This document shows positions 17,297-26,287 of a stretch of 64,000 nucleotides of DNA, piece by piece. The notes beneath the pieces are model-generated. The model did no database searches. It saw nothing but the letters and a program-made list of their open reading frames with translations, and had not been told where the DNA came from. Origin of the DNA: Phocaeicola_A sp964444735 (GTDB lineage Bacteria; Bacteroidota; Bacteroidia; Bacteroidales; Bacteroidaceae). A program made the translations under genes and the position numbers. The stretch covers positions 52,919-116,918 of the forward strand of contig CAYUIJ010000001.1 in NCBI GenBank assembly GCA_964444735.1, read 5' to 3'. Each line of letters opens with the position of its first letter. Position 1 is the first letter of the stretch.

Positions 17297-17818
17297 TTAC
17301 AGCTCATTGATTACATTAATCTGGCATTGTCTCATGGTGTTGAGGGCATTGTGATGACTTTCTTTGGTTACTCCGGCGCAGCACGACGCGTCTACATAAA
17401 TGGGCACTTCGGGCATACGTGCTTTTAACAGAAGCGCGTTGCTTATTACGCATATGTCCGTACACACTCCTATCAGTTCAACAGACTCAATGCCTTTTTC
17501 CTTTGCCAGCATTTCTGCAAGTTCCCATGAGCCGAATCCGTTCTTCTCGATAACCGCGTGGTTTTCCCTCCATAACGCTTCGGGAATGTTCCATCCGTAA
17601 GTGCCTTTGACACAGTGTGGTACCGGCAGGCGTCTGCCTTCCTGAGTCTCCAGATAGTCGGCGTAATGCGTGTCTTTGGTATAAAGAACCTCATAGCCTT
17701 CAGAAATCCGGTTGTCAATTTTATGAATTACGGCGTCAACAATGGAGCGGGCTTCGGGGGTACCCAGTGTGCCGTCAATGAAGTCATGTTGCATGTCAAT
17801 CACAATAAGAACGCGCAT
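17297..17818 (-). CDS. Cysteine hydrolase of the isochorismatase/nicotinamidase family
   Basis: A 173-residue cytosolic protein. The expected triad is visible: Asp8 (VIDMQHDF), Lys92 (IEKNGFGS) and Cys123 (GVCTDICV), with a metal-type DTH (Asp49, His51) typical of nicotinamidases. The likely reaction is nicotinamide to nicotinate in NAD salvage; other amidohydrolase substrates remain possible. A minus-strand TATATTTG box at 17847-17854 fits its start. Confidence 0.85.
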   Translation of the reverse strand: MRVLIVIDMQHDFIDGTLGTPEARSIVDAVIHKIDNRISEGYEVLYTKDTHYADYLETQEGRRLPVPHCVKGTYGWNIPEALWRENHAVIEKNGFGSWELAEMLAKEKGIESVELIGVCTDICVISNALLLKARMPEVPIYVDASCCAGVTKESHHNALNTMRQCQINVINEL

Positions 17819-17846
17819 GGCAGATAAGTTAGGTTGATATTTTTTG

Positions 17847-17854
17847 CAAATATA
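17847..17854 (-). promoter_or_regulatory. -7 promoter box of the nicotinamidase-like gene
   Basis: Minus-strand TATATTTG matches TAnnTTTG, 29 nt upstream of the ATG at 17818. No -33 TTTG at the expected spacing. Confidence 0.45.
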
Positions 17855-17961
17855 AGGTTTTTTGGCTATATCTCCGTTCTGTTCGGATAAAAATTCCGGG
17901 TTTTGAAAAAAACGGTCGGAGACTGCCGTCGGGTTTTTTTATTGTGAAACCTGTCAAAAAG

Positions 17962-17992
17962 TTTGAATACTTGTTCAAAATGTTTACTTTTG
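17962..17992 (+). promoter_or_regulatory. Complete Bacteroides promoter of the GH2-PL1-DUF6298 operon
   Basis: TTTG (17962-17965), 19-nt spacer, TACTTTTG (17985-17992): an exact -33/-7 match. Transcription would start near 17999, leaving a leader of about 15 nt before the ATG at 18015. Confidence 0.75.
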
Positions 17993-18014
17993 CACAGAAC
18001 CAAGTTGCTTATAT

Positions 18015-20636
18015 ATGAAAAACATTGCGTTGACCCTTATTCTGACATTGCTCCCGCTGCAGTCGTTCCCGCAGGAAGTCTCATCGCGGCAGGAGATCTC
18101 TGTGGCCGGATTTATTCCTTTGGAAGGCAGCGGACGGATGGTTTACAACTTCAATCCCGGATGGCGCTTTTTTTGCGGGGACGCGGAAGGGGCTGAAAAA
18201 TCTGATTTTGACGATAAGGACTGGGAAGTGGTTTCCACTCCTCATAGTGTGCGGCTGATGCCCGCCGAAGCAAGCGGCTGCCGTAATTATCAGGGGATAG
18301 CATGGTATCGTAAGCGCTTTACGGTGCCTGCCCGGTTGAGCGGTATGGAAGTGCTGGTCCATTTTGAGGCTGTCATGGGCAGGCAGAAAATTTACGTAAA
18401 CGGGAGTCTGGTGAAGGAGCATTTGGGAGGATATTTGCCTGTAACGGTATCGCTTACTGAATCGGGCGTAAAGGCGGGTGACAAATGCGTGATAGCCGTC
18501 ATGGCCGATAACAGGGATGATAAGGATTATCCTCCCGGAAAAACGCAGTATACGCTTGATTTTGCCTATCATGGAGGAATCTATCGTGACGTATGGTTGA
18601 TTGGAAAGTCACAGGTGGCTGTTACCGATGCCGTTGAAGCGGGCAAGACAGCCGGCGGAGGCGTTTTTGTCCATTTTGACAACCTCTCGGAACAGAGTGC
18701 CGATGTCTATGTGAATACGGATGTGAGAAACAGTTCGGAGACGGTCCGTAAGGTGACGGTAGAGACAACGTTTGCCGATGCCGGAGGAAAGGTCGTCAGA
18801 AAAGTCTCTGACAGGATTGCCCTGAACGCGGGTGCCGGCCATACGGTAATGCAGAAAATCACAGTGAGGAATCCTGTTTTGTGGTCACCGGATTCTCCTT
18901 ATTTATACAGGGTGGAATCGCGCATAAAGGAAAACGGGCGTTCAATAGACGGAGGCGTGACCCGTGTGGGCATACGCTGGTTTGAGTTTGACGGAAAGAA
19001 AGGATTTTTCCTGAACGGGAAGCCGTACGGACAGCTTGTCGGCGCAAACCGGCATCAGGATTTTGCTTACGTGGGCAATGCCGTGCCCAACTCGCAGCAA
19101 TGGCGTGACGCGCGTTTGCTTCGCGACGCCGGATGTACTGTCATACGGACGGCGCACTATCCGCAGGATCCTGCCTTTATGGATGCGTGTGACGAGCTTG
19201 GACTGTTTGTCATTGTGGCGACTCCCGGCTGGCAGTTCTGGAATAAGAAGCCGGCATTTGCCGGGCGGGTTCATGAGAACACGCGCGATATTATCCGCCG
19301 TGACCGTAATCATCCGTCAGTGTTGATGTGGGAGCCGGTTTTGAATGAGACGAGATATCCGCTTGATTTCGCCTTGCAGGCGTTGCGGATTGTCAAGGAT
19401 GAATATCCTTATCCGGGGCGGCCGGCGGCGGCGGCCGATATGCATTCGGCCGGCGTAAAGGATAATTATGATGTGGTATACGGATGGCCGGGTGATGATG
19501 AAAGGGCCGATGCTCCGGAACAATGTATTTTTACGCGTGAGTTCGGTGAGAATGTAGACGACTGGTACGCTCACAACAATGACAATCGTGCTTCGCGCAG
19601 CTGGGGCGAGCGCCCGCAAAAAGTGCAGGCGCTTTCGCTGGCAAGAACCTATGACGGCCTGTTCCGTACAACCGGTAAGTTTATCGGCGGAGCGCAGTGG
19701 CATCCGTTTGACCATCAGCGCGGCTATCACCCCGATCCGTATTGGGGAGGCATATTCGATTGCTTCCGTCAGCCCAAATATGCGTATTATATGTTCAGAA
19801 GCCAGTCGCCGCCCGGCTTGAGACACCCTGTGGCTGAAAGCGGGCCGATGGTATATATCATGCATGAAATGAGCCCGTTCTCTGACGCGGATGTCGTGGT
19901 GTTCAGCAACTGCGACTCTGTGAGGTTGTCAATGTATGACGGGACCAAGGAATGGATTCTTCCGGTAGATCATAAGCCGGGACACATGCCGAACGCGCCT
20001 GTGGTATTTGAGAATGTATGGGATTTCTGGGAGGCGCGCCGGCACAGCTATACGGAGCGTAACTGGCAGATGGTGAACATGTATGCCGAGGGGATTATTG
20101 ACGGGCGGGTTGTATGCAGCACCAAGAAGATGCCTTCACGGCGGTCTACGAGGCTGCGCCTGCGTGTGGCCGCAAAGCAGCGCCAGCTGATAGCCGACGG
20201 ATCCGACTTTGTTGTCGTGATAGCGGAAGTTACCGATGATTTGGGGCATGTGCGCCGTCTGGCAAAGGAAAACATAGTGTTTGCCGTAGAGGGTGAGGGT
20301 GTCATTATCGGTGACGAAAGTATTAATGCCAATCCGCGGGCGGTAGAGTGGGGATCTGCTCCGGTTCTTGTCCGCTCTACCCGCAGGGCAGGCAAGATAA
20401 GGGTATGCGCCCGTGTGCAGTTTGAAGGCACGCAGGCTCCCGCGCCGGCTGAGATTGAGTTTGAAAGCGTTCCCGCATCTCTTCCTTTCTGCTATTCGGA
20501 AGAGGAAATGCCGGCAGTGGAGAAAAACGGGCAGTCTGTGAAAGAGAGCGGGATACAGCGGTTTACCGAGGAGGAGAAAAGGAAAATGCTGGAAGAGGTA
20601 GATCGTCAGCAGCGTGAGTTCGGCATAGGCGGGTAA
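18015..20636 (+). CDS. Glycoside hydrolase family 2 protein (beta-galactosidase-like)
   Basis: An 873-residue secreted enzyme with a signal peptide (MKNIALTLILTLLPLQSFPQ). Domain order is a jelly-roll sugar-binding domain (about 45-200), an Ig-like domain (about 205-310), a TIM barrel from about 315 with the ANRHQDFAYVG and IRTAHYPQDPAF landmarks, and C-terminal beta domains. The probable acid/base is Glu445 (VLNE) and the probable nucleophile Glu509 (TREFGE). Specificity cannot be read; the neighbouring pectate lyase-like gene suggests galactosyl, or uronyl, side chains of pectin. It is the first gene of a three-gene operon with a consensus promoter. Confidence 0.88.
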   Translation: MKNIALTLILTLLPLQSFPQEVSSRQEISVAGFIPLEGSGRMVYNFNPGWRFFCGDAEGAEKSDFDDKDWEVVSTPHSVRLMPAEASGCRNYQGIAWYRKRFTVPARLSGMEVLVHFEAVMGRQKIYVNGSLVKEHLGGYLPVTVSLTESGVKAGDKCVIAVMADNRDDKDYPPGKTQYTLDFAYHGGIYRDVWLIGKSQVAVTDAVEAGKTAGGGVFVHFDNLSEQSADVYVNTDVRNSSETVRKVTVETTFADAGGKVVRKVSDRIALNAGAGHTVMQKITVRNPVLWSPDSPYLYRVESRIKENGRSIDGGVTRVGIRWFEFDGKKGFFLNGKPYGQLVGANRHQDFAYVGNAVPNSQQWRDARLLRDAGCTVIRTAHYPQDPAFMDACDELGLFVIVATPGWQFWNKKPAFAGRVHENTRDIIRRDRNHPSVLMWEPVLNETRYPLDFALQALRIVKDEYPYPGRPAAAADMHSAGVKDNYDVVYGWPGDDERADAPEQCIFTREFGENVDDWYAHNNDNRASRSWGERPQKVQALSLARTYDGLFRTTGKFIGGAQWHPFDHQRGYHPDPYWGGIFDCFRQPKYAYYMFRSQSPPGLRHPVAESGPMVYIMHEMSPFSDADVVVFSNCDSVRLSMYDGTKEWILPVDHKPGHMPNAPVVFENVWDFWEARRHSYTERNWQMVNMYAEGIIDGRVVCSTKKMPSRRSTRLRLRVAAKQRQLIADGSDFVVVIAEVTDDLGHVRRLAKENIVFAVEGEGVIIGDESINANPRAVEWGSAPVLVRSTRRAGKIRVCARVQFEGTQAPAPAEIEFESVPASLPFCYSEEEMPAVEKNGQSVKESGIQRFTEEEKRKMLEEVDRQQREFGIGG

Positions 20637-20797
20637 AGAAGCCGCTTGCTACGGATACATGCCGTGCCGGCGGGATATTCCTGACAGGCGTGTTCCCGTA
20701 AGGAGGCATAATATTATTTAACGTATGGCGGTTAAACTATTCCGCGGGGGTTACATTCTAACAATAAAATACTGGAAAAACTAAAACAACAAAATCT

Positions 20798-22483
20798 ATG
20801 AAAAACTTTAGGGCACTGATAAGTGCGGCTGCCATGCAGGCATTTGTGCTGCCGCTGATGGCGCAGTATCCGGTAATCCCGGATTCTGTAAAGGTACGTG
20901 CGGAGCGTCAGCGGGCGGAGATTGACCGCCTCTCGGAAGAAGCGTGGGCAAAGGCTTTGCCTGTCGTTGAGCAGGAAGCCGTAAACGGACGTCCGTATAA
21001 GCCTTGGGCTTCAAAGCCGTCAGATCTGTTAAGGGCCGGTATTCCCGCTTTCCCCGGCGCCGAGGGAGGCGGCGCGTATACTCCCGGCGGACGCGGGGGA
21101 AAGGTGATTGTGGTCACCAATCTGAACGACCGCGGGCCCGGATCTTTCCGTGAGGCTTGTGAGACGGGGGGAGCGCGTATCATTGTATTCAATGTGTCCG
21201 GGGTGATTGAGCTGAAAAGCCCTGTCAATGTGCGTGCGCCTTATGTAACCATTGCCGGCCAGACCGCCCCGGGCGACGGCGTTTGCGTAACCGGAGCGTC
21301 TTTCCTGATAGACACGCATGATGTCGTTGTCCGTCATATGCGCTTCCGCCGCGGATCGGTCGATGTGGCCTTTCGTGACGATGCGGTGGGCGGAAACGGT
21401 GTGGGGAATATTATGATTGATCATGTGTCTGCCTCGTGGGGGCTGGATGAGAACATGTCAATGTACCGCCATGTCTATAACCGTGATCCGGATACGAATA
21501 AGGGAGAGAAACTCCCTACCGTGAATATAACCATTCAGAATTCCATCTTCTCGGAGGCGCTGGATATGTATAACCATGCTTTTGGAGCCACTGTGGGCGG
21601 GCATAACTGCATGTTCGCGCGGAACCTGTTCGCTTCGAACATCAGCCGTAACTGCTCTATCGGAATGGATGAGGATTTCAATTTCGTGAACAATGTGGTC
21701 TTTAACTGGTGGAACCGCTCGGTTGACGGAGGCGATCATACAAGCAGGCTGAATATCATCAACAATTACTTTAAGCCGGGTCCTGTCACTCCCGTAGGAG
21801 AGCCTGTGGGGTATCGCATTGTAAAGCTTGACTCGGGCAGATCCGGAGAATACAAGGACACATACGGAAAAGCCTATGTAAGCGGTAATGTGGTCTGGGG
21901 AAACGACAGGGTGACCGGAGACAACTGGGCGGGCGGCGTCCAGATTGGCAATGGCGCGGTGCCGGAGGAGCGTGTGGGTGAAATCCGTATGGACAAGCCG
22001 TTCCCTATGCCCGATGTAACGGTCATGCCTGCCCGGAAAGCGTATGATTATGTATTGGAAAACGCGGGCGCCACATTCCCGAAGCGTGATGCCGTAGACG
22101 CGCGTGTCATTGAGACCGTAAGGACGGGGAAAGCCGTTTATGCGGAAGACGCGAAAGAGTTTGCCGGCTCTTATGTGAAGAGACGCTTGCCCGCGGACTC
22201 TTATAAGAAAGGCATTATCACCCATCCCAGCCAGGTAGGCGGCCTGCCGGAATACAAGGGAACCCCTGTGGCGGACTCTGACGGCGACGGCATGCCCGAT
22301 GAGTGGGAGATTAGATACGGACTGAATCCCGATGACCCCGCAGACGCCGTGAAAGACTGCAACGGAGACGGTTATGCCAATATTGAAAAGTATATCAACG
22401 GCATCGATCCGGCCGGAAAGGTCGACTGGACTGACCTGAAGAATAATTGTGACACACTGGCTAAACGTAAAAGCTTGCTATGA
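20798..22483 (+). CDS. Pectate lyase-like polysaccharide lyase (PL1 type)
   Basis: A 561-residue secreted protein (signal peptide to about residue 22, LMA/Q). The lyase core begins with GIPAFPGAEGGGAYTPGGRGG (81-101), followed by TNLNDRGPGSFREA, the beta-helix repeat AGQTAPGDGVC and RDDAVGGNGVGNIMIDHVSASWGLDENM, all hallmarks of Bacteroides PL1 enzymes that cleave polygalacturonate-type backbones by beta-elimination. Near the C-terminus DSDGDGMPDEWE and DCNGDGYANIEKYING form Ca-binding DxDxDG loops of the thrombospondin type-3/dockerin-like sort. It lies 161 nt after the GH2 gene and overlaps the next start by 4 nt (ATGA). Confidence 0.88.
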   Translation: MKNFRALISAAAMQAFVLPLMAQYPVIPDSVKVRAERQRAEIDRLSEEAWAKALPVVEQEAVNGRPYKPWASKPSDLLRAGIPAFPGAEGGGAYTPGGRGGKVIVVTNLNDRGPGSFREACETGGARIIVFNVSGVIELKSPVNVRAPYVTIAGQTAPGDGVCVTGASFLIDTHDVVVRHMRFRRGSVDVAFRDDAVGGNGVGNIMIDHVSASWGLDENMSMYRHVYNRDPDTNKGEKLPTVNITIQNSIFSEALDMYNHAFGATVGGHNCMFARNLFASNISRNCSIGMDEDFNFVNNVVFNWWNRSVDGGDHTSRLNIINNYFKPGPVTPVGEPVGYRIVKLDSGRSGEYKDTYGKAYVSGNVVWGNDRVTGDNWAGGVQIGNGAVPEERVGEIRMDKPFPMPDVTVMPARKAYDYVLENAGATFPKRDAVDARVIETVRTGKAVYAEDAKEFAGSYVKRRLPADSYKKGIITHPSQVGGLPEYKGTPVADSDGDGMPDEWEIRYGLNPDDPADAVKDCNGDGYANIEKYINGIDPAGKVDWTDLKNNCDTLAKRKSLL

Positions 22484-25400
22484 AAACGAGAACCATTCTT
22501 TTAAGGGCCCTGTTTTTTGCATTGCCGGGCATAGGGCCTGCGCAAGGGATCGCCCAGACCCCTTCCATACTGGTTAAAGACGGCCGGCTGGCCTATCAGG
22601 CCGATTCCCTGGGGAACCGTGTGCTTGATTTCTCGTCATGCGGTTACCGGAATTCGAATGTCGGTATTCCGAATGTGAGAAACGCGGTATATGTCACCCC
22701 CGTGCCGGGTGATAACACTGAGCGTATTCAGCGTGCGCTGAATTATGCGGCATCCCTGGTTCCTGACGGAAACGGCTTCCGCGGGGCGGTGCTTCTGGAA
22801 AAAGGTGTCTACGGGCTTTCCGGCCCGTTATGGATAAACGCGCCGGGAGTTGTGCTGCGGGGCGTTTCCAAGGAGGAGACGGTACTGAAAAAGACAGGGA
22901 CAGACCGCGGCGCGCTCATTTATGTTGAAGGAAAAAACGATTATAGGGAAATCAGGTCTGCTGATATTGTATCGGGCTATGTGCCGGTTAATTCCCTGAC
23001 TGTGGAGGTGACCTCGGCTTCCGGCCTGAAGAAAGGCGACAGGGTGATGATTTACCGCCCGTGTACGAAAGAGTGGATTGCCTCGCTTGGTTGTGCCGGG
23101 TTCGGCGGAGGCATCAGCACTCTGGGCTGGAAGGAAGGCGATGTGGATTTGTACTGGGACCGTACCATTACAGGCATTGAGGGAAACAGGATAACCATAG
23201 ACGCTCCCTTGTCAATGGCGCTTGACAGGAATTACGCCGCATGCAGACTGACGGCTTACCGGTGGGAAGGGCGGGTGGCCGATTCCGGAGTCGAGAATCT
23301 GACCTTGGAGTCGGATTATGACACGCGCTATCCAATGGATGAAGACCATTGCTGGAGCGGCATTTCAGTGGAGAATGCCGAAAACTGCTGGGTGCGTATG
23401 GTTGATTTCAGGCATTTTGCCGGAAGCGCGGTAATCGTGCAGCGTACCGGAGCGCGGGTAACGGTGGAAGACTGCCGTTACCTGGAGCCTGTTTCTGAAC
23501 CGGCCGGAATGCGCCGCCGCTCTTTCTATACAATGGGGCAGCAGGTGCTTTTCCAGCGCTGTTATTCGGAATACGCGATGAATGATTTCACCGCCGGTTA
23601 CTGTGCCGCAGGCCCGAATGCCTTTGTGCAGTGCGATTCGTGGATGTCGGGCGGCTTCAGCGGATCTGTCGGATCATGGGCTGCCGGTCTGCTGTTTGAT
23701 ATTGTAAATATTGACGGGCATGACCTGAAGTTTGAGAATCTGGGGCAGGATAAGGCGGGTGCCGGATGGAATACCGGCAACAGCCTGTTCTGGCAGTGCA
23801 CGGCCAGCGGGCTGTACTGCTATACGCCGGCCAAGGACGCCCCGAACCGCGCTTATGGCTGCTGGGGGGCTTTTTCCGGTGACGGGGAGTGGGCCGAGGC
23901 GAACAACCATGTGTCGCCGCGCAGTCTCTTCTATGCCCAGCTGGCGGAACGCCTGAACAGGAATGTGGATGAGCGCGCCCGCATATTGCCGCTGTCAACG
24001 GACGCCACCAGCAGCCCTACGCTTGAGCAGGCCGCGAAGTATGCGGCGGAAAGCCTGAAACCCCGCCTTACAATGACAAAGTGGATTCAGGACCGTACTT
24101 TCCCGGCTTCCGTTACGGCATCCGGATTGATAAACGCGGACGATCTGAAACCTCTTGAGAAAAAAGAGCCGGTAAAAAAGAATTTTGAGATAATAAACGG
24201 ACATCTGACGGCCGATGGCATGCTGCTTGAGGGAAACCGCATGGAAGTCACCTGGTGGAACGGACGGACGAAATATAACTTTATCGGGAAGGCCAGGCCG
24301 CATGTGACGCGCTTTGTCCCCGATCAGGAAGGACTGGGGCTGACAGACCGTATTGATTCCGTGGTGGTGATGCTGAAGCGCGGAGGAAATGTGGCGTTTG
24401 ATCACAATTACGGATTATGGTATGATTTGCGCCGCACCGATCATGAACGGGTCCGCCGGCGCGATGGCGATGTATGGGCTCCGCTTTATGAACAGCCGTT
24501 CGGACGATCCGGAAAGGGCAGGGCATGGGACGGACTGAGCAAGTATGACCTGAACCGGCCGGACGCGTGGTACTGGAGCCGCTTGAAATCTTTCGCAGAC
24601 AAGGCCGGAACGGAGGGAATACTGCTTTATCATCAGAATTATTTCCAGCATAACATATTGGAGGCCGGAGCGCACTGGGTAGACTGTCCGTGGCGCGATG
24701 CCAACAATATCAACCATACGGATATGGGCGAGCCTGTAAACTTCAACGGTGACAAGCGTATTTTCATGGCCGGCAGGTTTTATGACGTAAGCCACCCCGC
24801 GCGCCGTGAGTTGCACCGCCGGTATATCCGTCAGTGCCTGGATAATTTCGCTGAAAACGGGAACGTGATTCAGTTCATAGGCGCGGAATATACGGGCCCC
24901 CTGCACTTTATGGAATTCTGGCTTGACTGCATTGCCGAATGGGAAAAGGAGACCGGCAGGCATGCCGTAGTGGCCCTGAGCGCCACCAAGGACGTGCAGG
25001 ACGCCATACTAAACGACCCCCGCCGGGCCGCCGTGGTGGACGTCATTGATATCCGTTACTGGCATTACCGTGCGGATGGTACGGTATATGCTCCTGAAGG
25101 CGGGAAAAATCTGGCGCCGCGCCAGCATGCGCGTAAAATGCCTGTGGGGAAAACGGGATACAGGGAAGTCTATAGGGCGGTGAGCGAGTATCGCGCCAAG
25201 TATCCCGGCAAGGCGGTGCTGTTTTACGCGCAGAACTATCCGGATTACGGATGGGCCGTGCTGATGGGAGGCGGGTCATGCCCTGTCTTGCATGTGGATG
25301 ACGAGCGTTTCCTCAAGGATGTTCCTTATATGGATGTGGTCCCGACCGGCACCGAAGACTATGAGATGATAGCCTCGGAAGATCGCGGAGCCGTGTTGAA

Positions 25401-25575
25401 TGTTCACAAGGCCGGAGAATTGCATGTCGATCTGCCCTCAGGAGAATACGCGGTGAAATATATAGATCCCCTGAGCTGTAAAGTGACGGTTCTCGCGCAA
25501 AAGGTAAAAGTGAGACACGGCTTCGATCTGAAGACCTTAAAAGAAGGAATCTACCGGTTGGAAAAGCTTGGATAA
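22480..25575 (+). CDS. Secreted beta-helix protein with C-terminal DUF6298-like domain
   Basis: A 1031-residue secreted protein with signal peptide MKTRTILLRALFFALPG. Residues about 60-500 form a right-handed beta-helix of the pectate-lyase superfamily type, with an AVLLEKGVYGLSGPLWI opening and successive VENLTLESDYDTRYPMD-like turns. Residues about 570-960 look like a TIM-barrel hydrolase-type domain (GLWYDLRRTDHERVRR; HQNYFQHNILEAGAHWVDCPWR; FIGAEYTGPLHFMEFW), with acidic residues in strand-end positions such as GAEY and DVIDIRYW. A short beta sandwich ends the protein. I recognise this as the DUF6298 type found beside pectin PULs; its activity is not established to my knowledge. The ATG overlaps the lyase stop (ATGA), so translation is coupled. 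Confidence 0.75.
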   Translation: MKTRTILLRALFFALPGIGPAQGIAQTPSILVKDGRLAYQADSLGNRVLDFSSCGYRNSNVGIPNVRNAVYVTPVPGDNTERIQRALNYAASLVPDGNGFRGAVLLEKGVYGLSGPLWINAPGVVLRGVSKEETVLKKTGTDRGALIYVEGKNDYREIRSADIVSGYVPVNSLTVEVTSASGLKKGDRVMIYRPCTKEWIASLGCAGFGGGISTLGWKEGDVDLYWDRTITGIEGNRITIDAPLSMALDRNYAACRLTAYRWEGRVADSGVENLTLESDYDTRYPMDEDHCWSGISVENAENCWVRMVDFRHFAGSAVIVQRTGARVTVEDCRYLEPVSEPAGMRRRSFYTMGQQVLFQRCYSEYAMNDFTAGYCAAGPNAFVQCDSWMSGGFSGSVGSWAAGLLFDIVNIDGHDLKFENLGQDKAGAGWNTGNSLFWQCTASGLYCYTPAKDAPNRAYGCWGAFSGDGEWAEANNHVSPRSLFYAQLAERLNRNVDERARILPLSTDATSSPTLEQAAKYAAESLKPRLTMTKWIQDRTFPASVTASGLINADDLKPLEKKEPVKKNFEIINGHLTADGMLLEGNRMEVTWWNGRTKYNFIGKARPHVTRFVPDQEGLGLTDRIDSVVVMLKRGGNVAFDHNYGLWYDLRRTDHERVRRRDGDVWAPLYEQPFGRSGKGRAWDGLSKYDLNRPDAWYWSRLKSFADKAGTEGILLYHQNYFQHNILEAGAHWVDCPWRDANNINHTDMGEPVNFNGDKRIFMAGRFYDVSHPARRELHRRYIRQCLDNFAENGNVIQFIGAEYTGPLHFMEFWLDCIAEWEKETGRHAVVALSATKDVQDAILNDPRRAAVVDVIDIRYWHYRADGTVYAPEGGKNLAPRQHARKMPVGKTGYREVYRAVSEYRAKYPGKAVLFYAQNYPDYGWAVLMGGGSCPVLHVDDERFLKDVPYMDVVPTGTEDYEMIASEDRGAVLNVHKAGELHVDLPSGEYAVKYIDPLSCKVTVLAQKVKVRHGFDLKTLKEGIYRLEKLG

Positions 25576-25594
25576 ACCAGGCCGCCTGTATGGG

Positions 25595-25651
25595 AAAACG
25601 CATGTTTTCAATATGCTTTAATATTAAAAGATGTTAAAAACATGCGTTTTT
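25595..25651. terminator. Terminator after the GH2-PL1-DUF6298 operon
   Basis: Perfect 14-bp inverted repeat (AAAACGCATGTTTT at 25595-25608 and AAAACATGCGTTTT at 25637-25650) with T-rich right flank, starting 20 nt after the DUF6298 stop. The loop is 28 nt. It separates this operon from the leader promoter at 25676. Confidence 0.7.
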
Positions 25652-25672
25652 GTTTCCATATCTAAAAAAAAA

Positions 25673-25691
25673 CAATATCTTTGCGATATTG
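25673..25691 (+). promoter_or_regulatory. -7 promoter box inside a palindrome, upstream of the leader ORF
   Basis: TATCTTTG (25676-25683) is an exact -7 match, and it sits inside CAATATC-TTTGC-GATATTG (25673-25691), a perfect 7-bp inverted repeat. The overlap suggests an operator, although a chance palindrome is possible. It is the only good promoter box I found between the terminator at 25595 and the SusC at 27817. Confidence 0.55.
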
Positions 25692-25723
25692 ACTGTAAAA
25701 TATATGTTTTGTTAACCTTTTGT

Positions 25724-25855
25724 ATGATGAAAAACACAGGAGATAAAAAAGCTTTTGCATGCGCGGGCGTTTATGCCTGCGGGCATGGTTTCTGCTTTCA
25801 TAGAAGGTTCAGGCATGTTCCCCTGTCTCTTTTGAATTCTTTGCGGGGGGGGTAA
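25724..25855 (+). CDS. Short leader ORF with a G8 tract (OFF length); 173 codons if one G is added
   Basis: ATG at 25724, preceded by TTAACC (25712-25717) as in the SusC genes at 33657, 39252 and 63566. The frame encodes 43 residues (MMKNTGDKKAF... LNSLRGG) and ends at TAA directly after the G run. The peptide resembles no family I know. With nine G the frame would skip this TAA and stay open to TGA at 26242-26244, which I checked codon by codon. The extended peptide is Cys/Phe-rich and not SusC-like, so the act of translation may matter more than the product. Alternatives are a decayed susC 5' end or a chance open frame. Confidence 0.45.
   Translation: MMKNTGDKKAFACAGVYACGHGFCFHRRFRHVPLSLLNSLRGG
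25845..25852 (+). repeat. Poly-G tract (8 G) in the leader ORF
   Basis: C, eight G, then TAAAA. It lies 121 nt after the leader ATG, nearly the same distance as the tracts in three SusC genes. At this length the reading frame closes on the adjacent TAA. Confidence 0.9.
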
Positions 25856-26172
25856 AATCCTTTGACTCCCTTGACTCCCCGGTGTTTGTCAGGCCTGTGC
25901 CGGCGGCCTGGAATTGGCTTTCATCTTGTCGGGAATTTTTTGGATGGCTTTTTTCTTATATCGTTCCGGTTCTCTCCGGGAGCGGTAAGGGCTTTTGTAC
26001 AAGCCCCGGCAGACTCTTGAAGAGTCAGACGGCGTCTTCTGATAAACCCGTTTTGTCTTTTGGAAATCCCGCTTGCGGATTTTTTTCCGTTAATCCTTGT
26101 CATGATGTTTTTGTAAGGTCTGGCAGGGCGGTGCCTGTAGGACTGCCCGGCGCTTTCTTGTTTGAGAATATG

Positions 26173-26234
26173 GCCTGCCTGACGCCGTGTCTGTATATGG
26201 CGAAGTTATACAGACACGGCAGGGCGGGCTTTTT
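26173..26234 (+). terminator. Strong intrinsic terminator (candidate attenuator) upstream of the DUF4957/SusC operon
   Basis: A 14-bp perfect stem (26184-26197 with 26207-26220, 9-nt loop) is extended by an outer stem GCCTGCC/GGCGGGC (26173-26179 with 26223-26229, one G-U pair) and followed directly by TTTTT (26230-26234). It lies downstream of the leader promoter and 54 nt before the DUF4957-type gene, with no further TAnnTTTG box in between. In the +1 frame of the leader ORF it is fully covered by open codons up to the TGA at 26242. Confidence 0.75.
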
Positions 26235-26287
26235 GTGTTTGTGAACTTTATGCATAAATCTTAATGTCAGTTAATAAATTTAAGGCT

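Noticed and set aside
25856..26244. Leader downstream region read as a decayed SusC body
   Set aside because: The +1 frame is open, but its translation shows no carboxypeptidase-D-like domain, TonB box or plug motif.
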